The notes under the pieces: generated by a model
Told to the model about the DNA's origin: nothing
Databases searched by the model: none
Seen by the model: only the letters and a program-made list of their open reading frames with translations
Shown here: positions 22,083-33,024 of the stretch, piece after piece
How the letters are laid out: the number at the start of each line of letters is the position of its first letter
Numbering within the stretch: the stretch's first letter is position 1
Translations under genes and position numbers: made by a program
Assembly: GCA_023974075.1 (NCBI GenBank)
Contig: CM043798.1
Span: forward strand, 6,147,397 to 6,211,396
Direction of reading: 5' to 3'
Source: Chaenocephalus aceratus
Taxonomy: Eukaryota; Chordata; Actinopteri; Perciformes; Channichthyidae
DNA: 64,000 nucleotides

Positions 22083-23155
22083 TCTGTCGCCATGGCAACG
22101 GCATTTGATGACACCCCATAATACGATTAGATGCGTTGATGGCTGCATCGTTACCAAACCTGTGAAGTTTTGGAGCGTTTGGAGCAGTTTCACTGAAGTT
22201 ATGAGAAAAGCGTGTTTCATGGCGAGCATTGTGTTGCCATGGCAAATGCATTTGAAGAAATCTCAAAACTGTCCCATAGATGTCTTCACGGCTAGCACAA
22301 AATGTCAAGTTTGAGCACTTTTGAAACATTTTCATAGGAGTTATAGCGACATCATGTTTTATGGCGAGGGATGCGTTTCCATGGAAACGGAATATGGTGA
22401 GATCTCAGATTTGGCGTAGAGCTGTTGAGGCATGGACCGGTGATATACAAGTGAAGATTGGGGGACGATTGGACCGTGTCCATTGGACTTATGGCGACAT
22501 CATGTTTTATGCGAGGGATGCGGCAATTCCATGGAAACGGCATATGATGAGATCTCAGATTTGGCGTAGAGCTGTTGAGGCATGGACCGGTGATATACAA
22601 GTGAAGATTGGGGGACGATTGGACAGTGTCGATGGACTTACAGCCTCATCGTGTTTCATGGCGAGGGATGCGTTTCCATGGAATACGGCATATGGTGAGA
22701 TCTCAGATTTGGCGTAGAGCTGTTGAGGCATGGACCGGGTGATATACAAGTGAAGATTGGGGGACGATTGGACCGTGTCGATTGGACTTATAGCGACATC
22801 ATGTTTTATGGCGAGGGATGCGTTTCCATGGAAACGGCATATATGGTGAGATCTCAGATTTGGCGTAGAGCTGTTGAGGCATGGACCGGGTGATATACAA
22901 GTGAAGATTGGGGGACGATTGGACCGTGTCGATTGGACTTACAGCCTCATCGTGTTTCATGGCGAGTGGTCTGTCGCCATGGCAACGGCATTTGATGACA
23001 CCCCATACTACGCTTAGATGAATTGATGGCTGCATCGTTATCAAACCTGTAAAGTTCTTGGCTGTTTGGAGTATTTTCACTGAAGCTATGAAAAAACCGT
23101 GTTTTCAAGGCGAGCATTGTGTTGCCATGGCAACGGTATTTGAAGAAATCACAAG
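22083..23155. repeat. Nested tandem array: 148-bp units inside a 185-bp direct repeat
   Basis: Units of 148-151 bp start at about 22348, 22496, 22644, 22795 and 22945, each with 'ggcgagggatgcgtttccatgg', 'agatctcagatttggcgtag' and 'gtgaagattgggggacg'. The array is bounded by two copies of a longer block (22083-22270 and 22968-23155) sharing 'gtcgccatggcaacggcatttgatgacacc'. ORFs that span it (22361-22717 and minus-strand ones) are by-products of the period. Confidence 0.88.
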
Positions 23156-24170
23156 GCTGGACTGTTGAAGTCTGCCATCTGAAGTCTGCTGCTCTGAGCA
23201 TGTGTTCCATTACACAGGTGTTTATAGTTGAGCTAACGAGCTCTGTAGCGATCACAGGTTTCCATTGTTCTGAATGAGAGATGAACCTCTTACATGTGAA
23301 CGTTTTGTGGAAGAACCGTAACAGATATCTGTGAAATTTCAAAACGTGAAGCATGTCAAGGAAGTTGAGTATCTGAAGTGTAATTTTTGTGTACTTTTGG
23401 GTTAATAATGTGGCCTTTTTGGAAGTTTAACTAAAGGTGTGCGGCTGCTACCGTGAGGAAATATCTGCCTGAAATTACAATGGGCTTCAATGGAGGAATG
23501 TTGAACGTTTTTGTCACTTCATGCCCTTAAGAGGCATTTTGTTGAATTATTTTTGCTTAATTATTTTGTCATTTTTCAAGCTACGAGATGTTTTCCTACG
23601 TTTATCAGGAAAAATTATGTCCCAGGAATGTAGGGTTTGGGAATTATGGCAGTAGTTTTAAAAAAATATATGAAGGCACATTTAGCTGTGACATCACGCA
23701 CTCTAGTTAATGTTAAAATGTGAATAAAACCTCTAAAACAAGGTCTGAACAAATGTTAATATCTCTAAAAGTAAGAATCAGATTTAAAAGGTTTTCTTTA
23801 CACGAATAATGTCAGAGAGATTTGTAACATTTTAAAGTTGGAATGAGGTTTCTGAGTGAAAGTATGAATGAACAGTTAGCAGTTGAAGTCGCATGAAGAT
23901 TTGTTGAAGTCTGAAGATTTCCTCCATTGACTTCAATGTTAAAATGTGATGTATTATGGGATGTATCTCTGGAATTATGAAAGTTATGAATGAGAAAAGT
24001 AATAGCCATCGATTCCCAACCGAGCTGAACGTTTTGATGTTTGAACGGAGTTTCTGCGATGTTCAATGCGGGAGAAGAAGAGGGCCAAAATACCGGCGGA
24101 ATAATAATAAAAAATGTGTCCGTAGAAGAACAGTTAGTTGGAATGCTGTAAACAGCATTCCCACTAAATG
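23156..24170. repeat. Unclassified repeat ending in a terminal hairpin
   Basis: Sequence with 'ttgacttcaatg' type phrases runs to a right end at 24136-24166, where GGAATGCTGT and ACAGCATTCC form a 10-bp hairpin just before CCACTAA. It looks like the end of a non-autonomous element, but the partner end was not found. Confidence 0.35.
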
Positions 24171-24799
24171 AAAGGAACCGACTGTCTCACCAGTCGTTGG
24201 AGGACTGCTTGCGTATAAGCCTAACAGCTGTCAAGAAAATGAGTGGGGGGAAAATGCACTAAGGTCTTGCTTGTCTCAAACAAGCCTAGTGAAAGCATGT
24301 GAGGAGGGATGCTAGTACTTAGCCTACGTACGTGTCCAGTGGCGTTGCGCAATATTTCGGGGCTCCCCCGCAGGTCGGACCATGGGGCCCCGCCCCCTCC
24401 CCTAAATCAATAATAGAGTGACATGGGATAGGCATCGCGGCCACTTTTTAAAATGTTTATTTTTTCAGGCATCTTTTGTAAACAGTAGGCCTATAGGTCA
24501 GTAGGAACTTTCTGTATAATATACATCTGATTTAAACAGTAAGGTCAGTAGGAACTGTATAATAATATAAATCTGATTTAAACATCATTGACAAATACAA
24601 ACAAGTGGCTGTGTATTTTTTGTAACATGAAGGTATATTGTAGAACGTTATAGCCTATCATCATTGGAGTTCACACAACGGAACGGTTCACATATATATA
24701 ACATTCTGTATAAAAGAAAAGTAGCCTACAAAAAACAAACAAATAAAACACATCCTATGCTACATAGAGGATGCAATCAGGAGCTGCTTTGTAGGCCTA

Positions 24800-25681
24800 T
24801 TATTTTATACGAGCGCGTCTCCTGGCATTCTTCTGCGCAAAGTCCTGTATAACAGTCTTTAAATCTATACTGCGCGCGCGTCGGCTCTCAATACTAAGGA
24901 CTGCTAACCCAGACAGTCTCTCTTGCGACATTGTGCTCCTCAAATATGTCTTTATTAATTTAAGTTTTGAGAAAGATCTCTCAGCACTGGCAACAGTCAC
25001 GGGTATAGTTAAAAACAATTTCAGTGCTGTGGCAACATCGGGGATACTTGGCAAAATGGACTGATTTTCAATGAGCAGGGTTTGTGCAAGGTCTTTGATT
25101 GTTCCACGCTCCATTTTCTTTATAGTAGGGCTAAGAGCATTACGGAGGGACAGGATCTGGAAAGGAAACTCGGCTGACAGGTCGTCTTTATACTGGCGTG
25201 ATAAAGCACTTGCGGACTCAGACAGATCCTTGTCTGTTGTGCGCAAAAGTTCGCGGGGAAGCAGAAAAGAAAATCGCTGTGCAACTTCGCTCATTCCAAC
25301 AAATCGATTTTTGAGTTGGGCAACGACAATATCGATATTTGCGTAAAATACCGCCACTCTAAAATGCTCCCCTGGGTCTTGGAGCCGCTGGTCCTCGCAA
25401 AGCTCTGAAAAGTGCCTCTTTGTGCGCCTTGCGCGTCTGTCTTTGAAGAGACTGTGGACACCCCATGAGGATGCCAGGTCTTGCGCGTGCGCTTTTAAGC
25501 CATCAAACTCTCCTCGGAGTTGGGCAAGTGTATCGGTTGCGTTACCAAGCATTGCTGTCACCTGTAAGAGGTCCACGTCTTTGCGCTGGAGAGCTTGGGA
25601 CACAATGTTGACTGTTTCAAGCACCTTGCCCTGTATTACAGTCATTACAACAAACTCAAAGCTCTCCATGGCCTTTTTCAA
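24800..25681 (-). CDS. hAT transposase, C-terminal half (ZMYM/TTF type)
   Basis: An open frame of 293 codons. It begins within a helical region (KGKVLETVNIVSQALQRKDVD) and continues through an HFSELCEDQRL-type segment to the hATC dimerisation domain near the end: LFLTIPVTVASAERSFSKLK, then IKTYLRSTMSQERLSGLAVL. This A-E-R-S-F-S-K-L-K signature is the conserved hAT dimerisation motif of the group with TTF-type zinc fingers. The N-terminal finger and the first catalytic aspartates are absent: upstream the frame runs into the duplicated 'gaataaaactttctattatt' segment. It is either an internally deleted copy or the last exon of a transposase gene. Confidence 0.8.
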   Translation of the reverse strand: MKKAMESFEFVVMTVIQGKVLETVNIVSQALQRKDVDLLQVTAMLGNATDTLAQLRGEFDGLKAHAQDLASSWGVHSLFKDRRARRTKRHFSELCEDQRLQDPGEHFRVAVFYANIDIVVAQLKNRFVGMSEVAQRFSFLLPRELLRTTDKDLSESASALSRQYKDDLSAEFPFQILSLRNALSPTIKKMERGTIKDLAQTLLIENQSILPSIPDVATALKLFLTIPVTVASAERSFSKLKLIKTYLRSTMSQERLSGLAVLSIESRRARSIDLKTVIQDFAQKNARRRARIK

Positions 25682-25719
25682 GCCAGTCGCCTCGGCACGT
25701 TCCTCTTTATGGCGATTGG

Positions 25720-26047
25720 CGAATAAAACTTTCTATTATTCTAACCTGTCTCGAAGCGTGAGGCACGACTAGCTGGCTCGGCTGTAACGGGGCTGCTGGG
25801 GTCTGTGGGGGCACGGCTAGCTGGCTGGGCAGCCTTGGCTATGCCTATGTCTGAACTGGCCTCGGAGGAGGCACAGCTGACTTCTTGCTGACCTGCAAAA
25901 AGGAACGGATTAGATTCCAATTCCAATGTAACCTGTAGCATACTCTTACTGGTTATGGCGAATAAAACTTTCTATTATTCTAATGTCTAACCTGTCTCGA
26001 AGCGCGAGGCACGACTAGCTGGCTCCGCTGTAACGGGGCTGCTGGGC
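25720..26047. repeat. Direct duplication of about 85 bp, 240 bp apart
   Basis: The run 'gaataaaactttctattatt' followed by 'acctgtctcgaagcg.gaggcacgactagctggctc' occurs at 25720-25801 and 25959-26047 with few differences. It lies inside the hAT element upstream of the transposase frame. Confidence 0.8.
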
Positions 26048-26479
26048 TGTCTGCCTGGACTCGGAGCTGACAGCCGGGGGCCGGGGGGGGTTGCTAGCGG
26101 TCTATCTGCATTAACGTTAGAGTCTACGTCTACCTTTGCTGCCTGCCGGAACAATGACGTTATTTTAGGTCGTTTTTGCCCTCTCCTGTTCGGCTTTCGC
26201 TCTCATTCTGAGCACCGCTTGGGTAGTGGCGCTTCATTTTTCATGTTTACCGGCAACGCAACTAATGAACGTTATTTATATGAGCAATGCTTCCCGCTTT
26301 GTTTTGAACGCTGCCCAGCCTGCCAATGAACATTAGTTATCAGCCGGCTAGCCCTATCGCAGGTGAGCAAATAATTATAATGATACACTGTTGTACTACT
26401 ACAGGCAGCGTACACATGACGTAGCAACATAGCAGGGAGGGGGGGGGGGCGCCCTCTGCGCCCTCTGCGCCCTCTGCGC

Positions 26480-27762
26480 CCTGTTCCCATCCATCCATCC
26501 ATCTTCTCCCGCTTATCCGTGGTCGGGTCGCGGGGGTAGCAGTTCCAGCAGAGAGCCCCAAACTTTCTTTTCCCTGGCGACATCAACCAGCTCTGACTGG
26601 GGGATCCCAAGGCGCTCCCAGGCCAGCGAAGAGATATAATCCCTCCACCTGGTCCTAGGTCTACCCCTTGGTCTCTTCCCAGCTGGACGTGCCTGGAACA
26701 CCTCCCTAGGGAGGCGCCCAGGTGGCATCCTAACTAGGTGCCCGAACCACCTCAACTGGCTTCTTTCGACGCGAAGGAGGAGCGGCTCAACTCCGAGTCC
26801 CTCCCTGATGACCGAACTTCTCACCTTATCTCTAAGGGAGACACCAGCCACCCGGCGGAGGAAACCCATCTCGGCCGCTTGTATCCGCGATCTCGTTCTT
26901 TCGGTCATGACCCATCCTTCATGACCATAGGTGAGGGTAGGAACGAAAATGGCCCGGTAGACAGAGAGCTTTGCCTTCCGGCTCAGCTCCCTTTTCGTCA
27001 CAACGGTGCGGTAAAGCGACTGCAATACCGCTCCCGCTGCTCCGATTCTCCGGCCCATCTCACGCTCCATTGATCCCTCACTCGAGAACAAGACCCCGAG
27101 ATACTTGAACTCCTTCACTTGGGGTAAGGACTCATTCCCTACTTGGAGTGAACAGTCCATCGGTTTCCTGCTGAGAACCATGGCCTCAGATTTGGAGGTG
27201 CTGATCCTCATCCCAGCCGCTTCACAGTCGGTTGCGAACCGATCCAGTGAGTGCTGAAGGTCGCAGACCGATGAAGCCATCAGAACCACATCATCTGCAA
27301 AAAGCAGTGGTGCAATCCTTAGTCCACCGAACTGCAGACCCCCCCCCCCACGACTACGCCTCGAAATCCGATCCATGTATATTACAAACAGGATTGGTGA
27401 CAAAGCGCAGCCCTGGCGGAGGCCAACCCTCACCGGAAATGGGTCCGACTTACTGCCGAGGACCCGGACACAGCTCTCGCTTTGGGAGTACAGAGATTGG
27501 ATGGCCCTGAGTAGAGACCCCCTCACCCCATACTCCCGCAGCACCTCCCACAGTAACTCCCTGGGAACCCGGTCATACGCCTTCTCCAAGTCTACAAAAC
27601 ACATGTAGACCGGATAAGCGTACTCCCAGGCCCCCTCCAGGATCCTTGCGAGAGTAAAAAGCTGATCCGTCGTTCCACGACCAGGACGGAATCCGCATTG
27701 TTCCTCCTCAATCTGAGGTTCGACAATCGGCCTGACCCTCCTTTCAAGTACCTTGGAGTAAA
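26480..27762 (-). mobile_element. RTE-type LINE, copy A, 5'-truncated, with 12-bp target duplication
   Basis: The element is flanked by CGCCCTGTTCCC at 26468-26479 and 27763-27774 (12 bp, perfect). The 3' end on the minus strand finishes in (GGAT)n, the short microsatellite tail typical of RTE-clade LINEs. The 5' end is truncated within the RT domain. It is nearly identical to copy B (47444-48153), so both moved recently. Confidence 0.9.
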
Positions 27763-27778
27763 CGCCCTGTTCCCGCAT
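26513..27778 (-). CDS. RTE LINE reverse transcriptase (truncated N-terminus)
   Basis: An uninterrupted frame of 421 codons. The first five codons (MREQG) come from the target duplication; element sequence starts at VYSKVLERRV. RT motifs are intact: EEQCGFRPGRGT, FVDLEKAYDRV (motif A Asp), GLRQGCALSPILFVIYMD (motif B) and LLFADDVVLMA (motif C, two Asp). The C-terminal domain has [33 protein letters not shown] and [17 protein letters not shown]. The endonuclease is missing, so it is dead on arrival despite the open frame. Confidence 0.88.
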   Translation of the reverse strand: MREQGVYSKVLERRVRPIVEPQIEEEQCGFRPGRGTTDQLFTLARILEGAWEYAYPVYMCFVDLEKAYDRVPRELLWEVLREYGVRGSLLRAIQSLYSQSESCVRVLGSKSDPFPVRVGLRQGCALSPILFVIYMDRISRRSRGGGGLQFGGLRIAPLLFADDVVLMASSVCDLQHSLDRFATDCEAAGMRISTSKSEAMVLSRKPMDCSLQVGNESLPQVKEFKYLGVLFSSEGSMEREMGRRIGAAGAVLQSLYRTVVTKRELSRKAKLSVYRAIFVPTLTYGHEGWVMTERTRSRIQAAEMGFLRRVAGVSLRDKVRSSVIREGLGVEPLLLRVERSQLRWFGHLVRMPPGRLPREVFQARPAGKRPRGRPRTRWRDYISSLAWERLGIPQSELVDVAREKKVWGSLLELLPPRPDHG

Positions 27779-28130
27779 TACGAAATCTAAGAGGATAGCC
27801 TACAGTGGGGGCGGGGCGGGGCCCCCTAAACTCCGGGGCTCCCCCGCACCGCGGGGGGTGCGGGGGCCTCCGCTACGCCACTGTACGTGTGTTGTACCAT
27901 GTTTCAACGACTCAAAAAGTCAGCCTCCAAGAAAAGAAGAGAAAGGAGAGAAAGACAAGAGAGAGGGACTAAAGGGCGACAGCATGTCACCCAGTTTTTC
28001 ACAAGAAAAGGTGTGGTCCATGAGTGGTGGAAATTAGTCTGTTAGCTAATGTTTTTTTTACTAAGCTGACATTAAGTACAGACAATTCAGAGGTTTTTAA
28101 TTTCACTGCTCTTGTAGCGGACAAAGGTGG

Positions 28131-28487
28131 GGTAGGTAATTCACTTCAGAAAAACCTTTTTGTTATATTCCATGGAATGCTCTTAACATCCCGATAGCAA
28201 TGAATATATTAAATGCTTTGACAATAAATACATACAAAAATGTCATCTGTGGAAGCCGTGGCGCTGTAAAAAGCACAACCAATCATCTGAGCTGGCCCGG
28301 CTAAAATAATTGGATGGCCTACCTGCCTGTCAGCCTTCCATCTGTGCACAAATCTCGTGCCCTCATTGGTCATGTGCGCGTTTGTGTGTGTTGGAGGAGG
28401 GGCTCTGTAAGGAAGTCTGAAGGTTTTTGGTTGTGTACTTTCAGATTCTAGCGCACTCGAGCTGGTTTCTCCATTCTTACCTACCTA
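28131..28487. mobile_element. Possible MITE with GGTAGGTAA ends
   Basis: GGGGTAGGTAATTC at 28131 faces TTACCTACCTACC near 28487 in inverted orientation. Flanking duplications could not be fixed. No coding sequence lies inside. Confidence 0.35.
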
Positions 28488-28539
28488 CCTTTTAATAAAT
28501 GCATGCACATTTTTAGCGCCTATTCATACTGCATCAGTT

Positions 28540-28557
28540 GTCCCCCCCCCCCCCCCT
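28540..28557. repeat. Poly-C tract and nearby (TA)n run
   Basis: A run of about 16 C at 28541-28556; a (TA)n run follows at 28715-28739. Both are likely to vary between individuals. Confidence 0.8.
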
Positions 28558-28892
28558 GGTGCCAGGACCAACAGATCCATCTCTAGGCTCAGCAGCCCTG
28601 TCCCCCCATAATGCTGAACCTGAACCAGATTTTCTCCCAACTGAAGGAGGTGAGCAGCATTGTGTTGATTGACATGCCGCTTAACATATTTGAAGGGAGA
28701 CTGGAATACAAAATAATATATATATATATATATATATATCAAAACAAAAGGCTAACAACTAATTTTAGGGGGGCTAGGTATAAAAGTCACGGCTCGCCAC
28801 TGAGCAATCGAGCCCTAATGCAATCAAACCGACTTCTGGCCTATCAGAGCACGGCTTTGTCAGTCATGTGATCACAACAACCCGGGAGAAAA

Positions 28893-28923
28893 ATGACGGA
28901 GAACAGCGGGGCTCGCCGCTCGG
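28893..28923 (+). CDS. Weak candidate first coding exon
   Basis: An ATG in 'gagaaaaatgacgg' opens ten codons (MTENSGARRS plus one base) and runs straight into a consensus donor, GTAAGTAG, at 28924. The bases around it are GC-rich compared with the flanks, and a CATGTGATC box lies just upstream. No second exon could be assigned downstream. It may be the start of a real gene or chance. Confidence 0.2.
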
Positions 28924-29936
28924 GTAAGTAGTCAGTTTGTTCTCTTTATTTTACAAGCAGTGAGGGCTCGACAGCATTTGTATCTTACATTAGCTAGCTA
29001 AATGAGTGAAGTAGCCTTGTGCCTTGCTGTTAGCAAGCTCCGTAGTTATCATTAATTGAAGTGAATCACAACGTTACCGTGTCCTTTTGTGTGGGGGGGG
29101 GGGGGTGTGACGGTTTGCAAAGTAACGTAACGATCACTTCGTCAAGTAGACCATGCTACACTATACGAAATACTCTCTTACAAAAGCCCTGCATTTAAAC
29201 ATGTTAATGTTGCTTTAGTAAAAGTATGCTAGTATAATTAGGAAAGTGTTGTTAAAGTAGACACAAGTTATACTATTATATTATATCATTTGATTTATTG
29301 TTATTACCGATGCACGAGTTGACTTAACTGTTGTAGTTGGAGCTCATTTTGAACAATGAGCTAACTAATTATTACTTTCATAATGGTGTAATGTGCTGAC
29401 TATTTTCTACATTAATAGATGAAGGTCTGGTTTGTTCAAACTCTCAAAATAGTAGGACCAGAGCCCTAGAGACTCTCGGGCTCTGAGTAGGACATGCTGT
29501 CATAATTACCCAGAGTTCGAATTGACACCTTTACAATGTTAAAGCTGTTAGATAAATGTAGTGACGTAAAAACTAAAGTATTCAAGATAGTGTAGTGGAA
29601 AAGAGATAATGTTTTTTTTTTTTTTTTTAAATGTTACCAAAACAAAATCTCTTGTTTTGGACTGACAGTAATGATTCAAGAAATATTAGATACATAAATA
29701 CACACACATCAATTTGTTGTGGATGGAACACAACAAATGGTGCTCTTACCTGTGATGCCTCCTCCAAACATTATAACCAGACTGTATCATTCAAACTATA
29801 AGTAACAGTTCTAGCTACTTGACTTCAGACAAACAATTCAAAAGACAAAATCAACACCATTTATTGAAAGACCAATCTTTATTTCTCTCCTTTTGTTTGT
29901 GTTATTAAACCCTGTCAATCTAAAAAACTGAGCAAC

Positions 29937-30963
29937 TCAACAGTTAACTTTATATTTCTTATTGTCCAAAGCATCTATTACACTATTTGTTCCCCTCTCA
30001 TATTCACAGGATGGATGATTAGAGACCTTGGGGGAGACCTCAGCTTTATGAACGTCCTGTCTGTTGGTTTGGCCAGAGAGGGATGAGGGTCTTTCTCTGC
30101 GAGGAGGACCAGGCCTGAGGGAGGAGGTTTTCATGAGTCAGTCAAATTAATTTGTTTTCATATGCCATATTAATATGTATCACACACGTAAGGGTAAGAC
30201 ACCAACCTATTCAACAAATGCAATGCAATGGATAAGATTAATTTCCACTGAAGTCACAGATAACGTCATATCTAATATTTAAACAAATAATTTCCTTGTC
30301 ACTAAAGCATTGACTACGCTATTCATCGTCCTTAAATGCAGGCATTAAGTTGCATGTTCCGTTCTACAGCCACAATAAGGCTGTTTCTCAAGTGTGATGA
30401 TAATACAATTAAAAGAGGCATTGGTAATAATATTAAAAACAACAATGTTTGGGTCGTTCGTCGGATAGGCGGTTAGCTGCAATAAATAACTCCAGTTCAA
30501 CAAACCATATTACAATATCTAAGGGAGCGTTATTTCTTAACCATCTTGAAATGTGACGTTCATATTTTAAAAGATACACACATTTCATTGTGAGGTTGAT
30601 TTAATATACACTAAGCCTCTCTTCAACAATACGTTGACGTTAGCTAGTCTATTTTATGCTATAGTAGAGAATAGTGAATTTAAATTAACCTTAACAATGC
30701 ATACAGTAACCTAACTAGCAAACTAACTATCCAACGTACAAGGATGACCTTATTTTAGCAACCTCCCACAGAAGCCTTTTGGTATACAGTAGCATCCCAC
30801 TTAATGTTTTACACTCTTGGATGCTACGCATAGCATTGTTAGCACAGATGGAACGATTGCTCAAATGCTAACCCAACTCTAAACATTCATTAACGTTAGC
30901 TTAATAAAAACACCAGTAACATAACATAAAGTATGCAGGGTTGACTTACCGAAGACACTGCAT
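29937..30963 (-). CDS. Candidate two-exon short gene, unknown function
   Basis: Exon 1 coding part 30950-30963 (ATGCAGTGTCTTCG) ends at a donor GTAAGT. Exon 2 coding part 29937-30114 begins after CTCAG. Joined, they give 63 residues: MQCLRPGPPRRERPSSLSGQ at the start, then a Lys/Val region and a C-terminal DALDNKKYKVNC before TGA. The upstream frame is closed by a TGA directly before the ATG, which decides the start. AATAAAG and AATAAA lie about 45-70 bases past the stop on the minus strand (around 29866-29885), and the presumed 5' end (30964-31130) is GC-richer. No domain is recognised. It could equally be a non-coding RNA with a chance ORF. Confidence 0.3.
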
Positions 30964-31437
30964 TCATGGACGGTCTGTTTCAACCGCAGATAAATCCTAT
31001 ATTTGCATGACGAATAGTCCACCAGGACCCAACACAACAAACATGGCCGAGTTCAAGTAGTGTTCTCCTCATGAGCTGAGCCGCTGTAGCATCACGGAGC
31101 CAATGGAGCTAACGGAGCTAGCAGAGAGGAGCTAGGAGCAGCAGTCCCGTTGTCATGAAGGGGAAATCTAACTATCAGTGGCGTTTTTATATGTACAAAA
31201 GTGGTGGGGCACAAAAAACTTAGATGTCTATAAGCTTCTGCAGTGAGGTTCATGGCTGGTGAGGCACTGGCACTCTCAGGTTTACAAATATTATATTTTG
31301 ACCTAAATCAAAATATAATATTATTTTCAAAAAGCTTTTATTGTCTGATGCTTCAATTAATTTTAAACAGACAGTTCAACAAAAGGATACCCAAAAAATG
31401 TAATTTTATCGTTTAAATATTGAATTGTTCTCTCTTA

Positions 31438-32587
31438 GGCTGCGGCCCCACGAGGACGAATTCGGTCGTTTGCGTTACTGTTTAGTGTCATATAGACCGT
31501 TCGGCCACACGAGGACGACCGAATACGGCACTAAACGACTGAGGAAACGACAACGGGTCCCAAGGTGGATAGAAATGCATACGCCACTCTCTGGGGGGTC
31601 AAACGGCTCCGTGTGTGCGCCCTATACGGACATTTTCAGATCACTGATAGTGATTGCGCAATAGCCCCGCCTCTCCCCACCTCTTCTGCTCACCTCCGCT
31701 TACCCCGCGCCAGTGCTGAAGTGTTTCGCCACCAACAACAACAACAATGGCGGATCGCAGAGTTGCTATCGTGCTCCGGACGCTATTGACCATGCTACAG
31801 TTGTTTGTGCAACATCTACAGCAATAATGATGAGGCAATAGCCCCGCCTCTCCCCACCTCTGCTGCTCACCCCCACATCAAAGTAAACTGCACCCTGAAT
31901 TCAGATTATTTATCTTTCTCTCGCGAGTAAAGTCTAATCTGACAGGACGGAGACACGCAGCTCTGCTCACCTGCAGCTCCTCCCGCTGCAGCAAAACACA
32001 CACTTCAAGTCAGATCATCACCCTTAGCTATTTTAATTACCTCTCAAACTCCCTAAACTAGTTATAAATATGTTTATTTTTACAGTCGGCCGGGTCACTG
32101 ATTACTGGATGAGCTGCTGCATGAGACAGACACTGACGCTGTCCGAAGAGAGGGAGGAAAAAGAGAGGCTCCGTGTATTTTATCATTATATTATATAGAG
32201 TCGTTATTCATTTGTTTTAAAGCTCAATAAATAACAAAGAAGACCTTTGACCGGCACTTTTATAATTTTGTCCGGAAGATTTCAACTTTAATACACGCTG
32301 ACTGGCGAAAAACTCTGCCCGGTTCCCTCGGCCCCAACCGCGGAGAATAAACAGAAGGGCAACCATGACAACCATGCTTCTTCGCTGCTTTTGTGGAGGA
32401 AGTTACAGCGCCACGTAGAGGCTCCTGCATATGTACTGCAGCTTCTCCAGCGGTTGGAGCTAAACGGAGCGGTCTCGTGTGGGCAGACACTATCCGGATA
32501 ATTATTGCATGTGGACGGAAGCCTTTGCGATTGCGTTTGCGTTAATCCTATGCGTTTAGCCGTTTTCGTCCTCGTGGGGCCGCAGCT
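31438..32587. mobile_element. PIF/Harbinger-type MITE (1150 bp)
   Basis: Ends (G/A)GCTGCGGCCCCACGAGG in inverted orientation, 22 of 23 matching, flanked by TTA on both sides (31435-31437 and 32588-32590). A second copy of the 'cacacgaggacgac' motif lies just inside the left end (31512-31526). A block 'caatagccccgcctctccccacctct' is duplicated at about 31661 and 31834. No transposase is encoded. Confidence 0.85.
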
Positions 32588-32977
32588 TTAGTAAGATCCC
32601 ATTTTCAATAAAATTGCAGTCTTACCTTGACTTGAAGATTAAGTCCATTTGCCATTACTTTTTTGTAAAAGTCCTCCTTATGTTCTTGTAGTTTCAAAAG
32701 TCTATTATAAATCTAATCTAATCAATAGATTTATGATTCGAAAATTATAAAAGTAGGGTAGACATGTGGATATTATCCGGCTGAACAAAACGTGCATTTA
32801 TCTAACAGGTTTGTTTCCCACAGATCTTATTTGGAGCTATTTTCTAAAATCCTATGGAGAAATCTCATTGCTTTTTTGTCGAGGGAAGCCATGCGCAGCT
32901 TACTTCCGGGTTTTAGGACGCGTCACTGCAGCTAGTGATGTTACGTATTGCGCCGATTCTTCGGAGCGTGTGTAGAC

Positions 32978-33024
32978 GTAGTGTAGTGTAGACGGGGCGT
33001 TACGCCCCGTCTACACTACACTAC
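32978..33024. repeat. Perfect inverted repeat, 23-bp arms around a single T
   Basis: GTAGTGTAGTGTAGACGGGG... (32978-33000) pairs exactly with 33002-33024. It is formed where two ends of the same MITE family face each other across one shared TTA. Confidence 0.92.

Larger units (their letters stand above)
24337..27883. mobile_element. hAT element carrying an RTE insertion
   Basis: The left end CAGTGGCGTTGCGC (24337) mirrors the right end CTCCGCTACGCCACTG (to 27883). The flanks are TACGTGTC (24329-24336) and TACGTGTG (27884-27891), 7 of 8 identical. The ends also share GC-rich 'cggggctcccccgca' text. A transposase C-terminal half is encoded on the minus strand (24800-25681). An RTE LINE occupies 26480-27762; without it the element is about 2.25 kb. 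Confidence 0.82.

Noticed and set aside
22361..22717. 118-codon ORF with internal protein repeats
   Set aside because: It follows the 148-bp satellite period; the minus strand is open as well and no start or domain is seen.
21029..24166. TAGTGGGAATGC at 21029 facing its complement at 24166, looking like a 3.1-kb element
   Set aside because: Only 12 bases match, which is expected by chance many times in 64 kb; the left copy is part of the hAT transposase text and there is no target duplication.
26738..27073. Plus-strand ORFs across both RTE copies (also 47693-48082)
   Set aside because: They are antisense to an intact RT frame and duplicated only because the element is.
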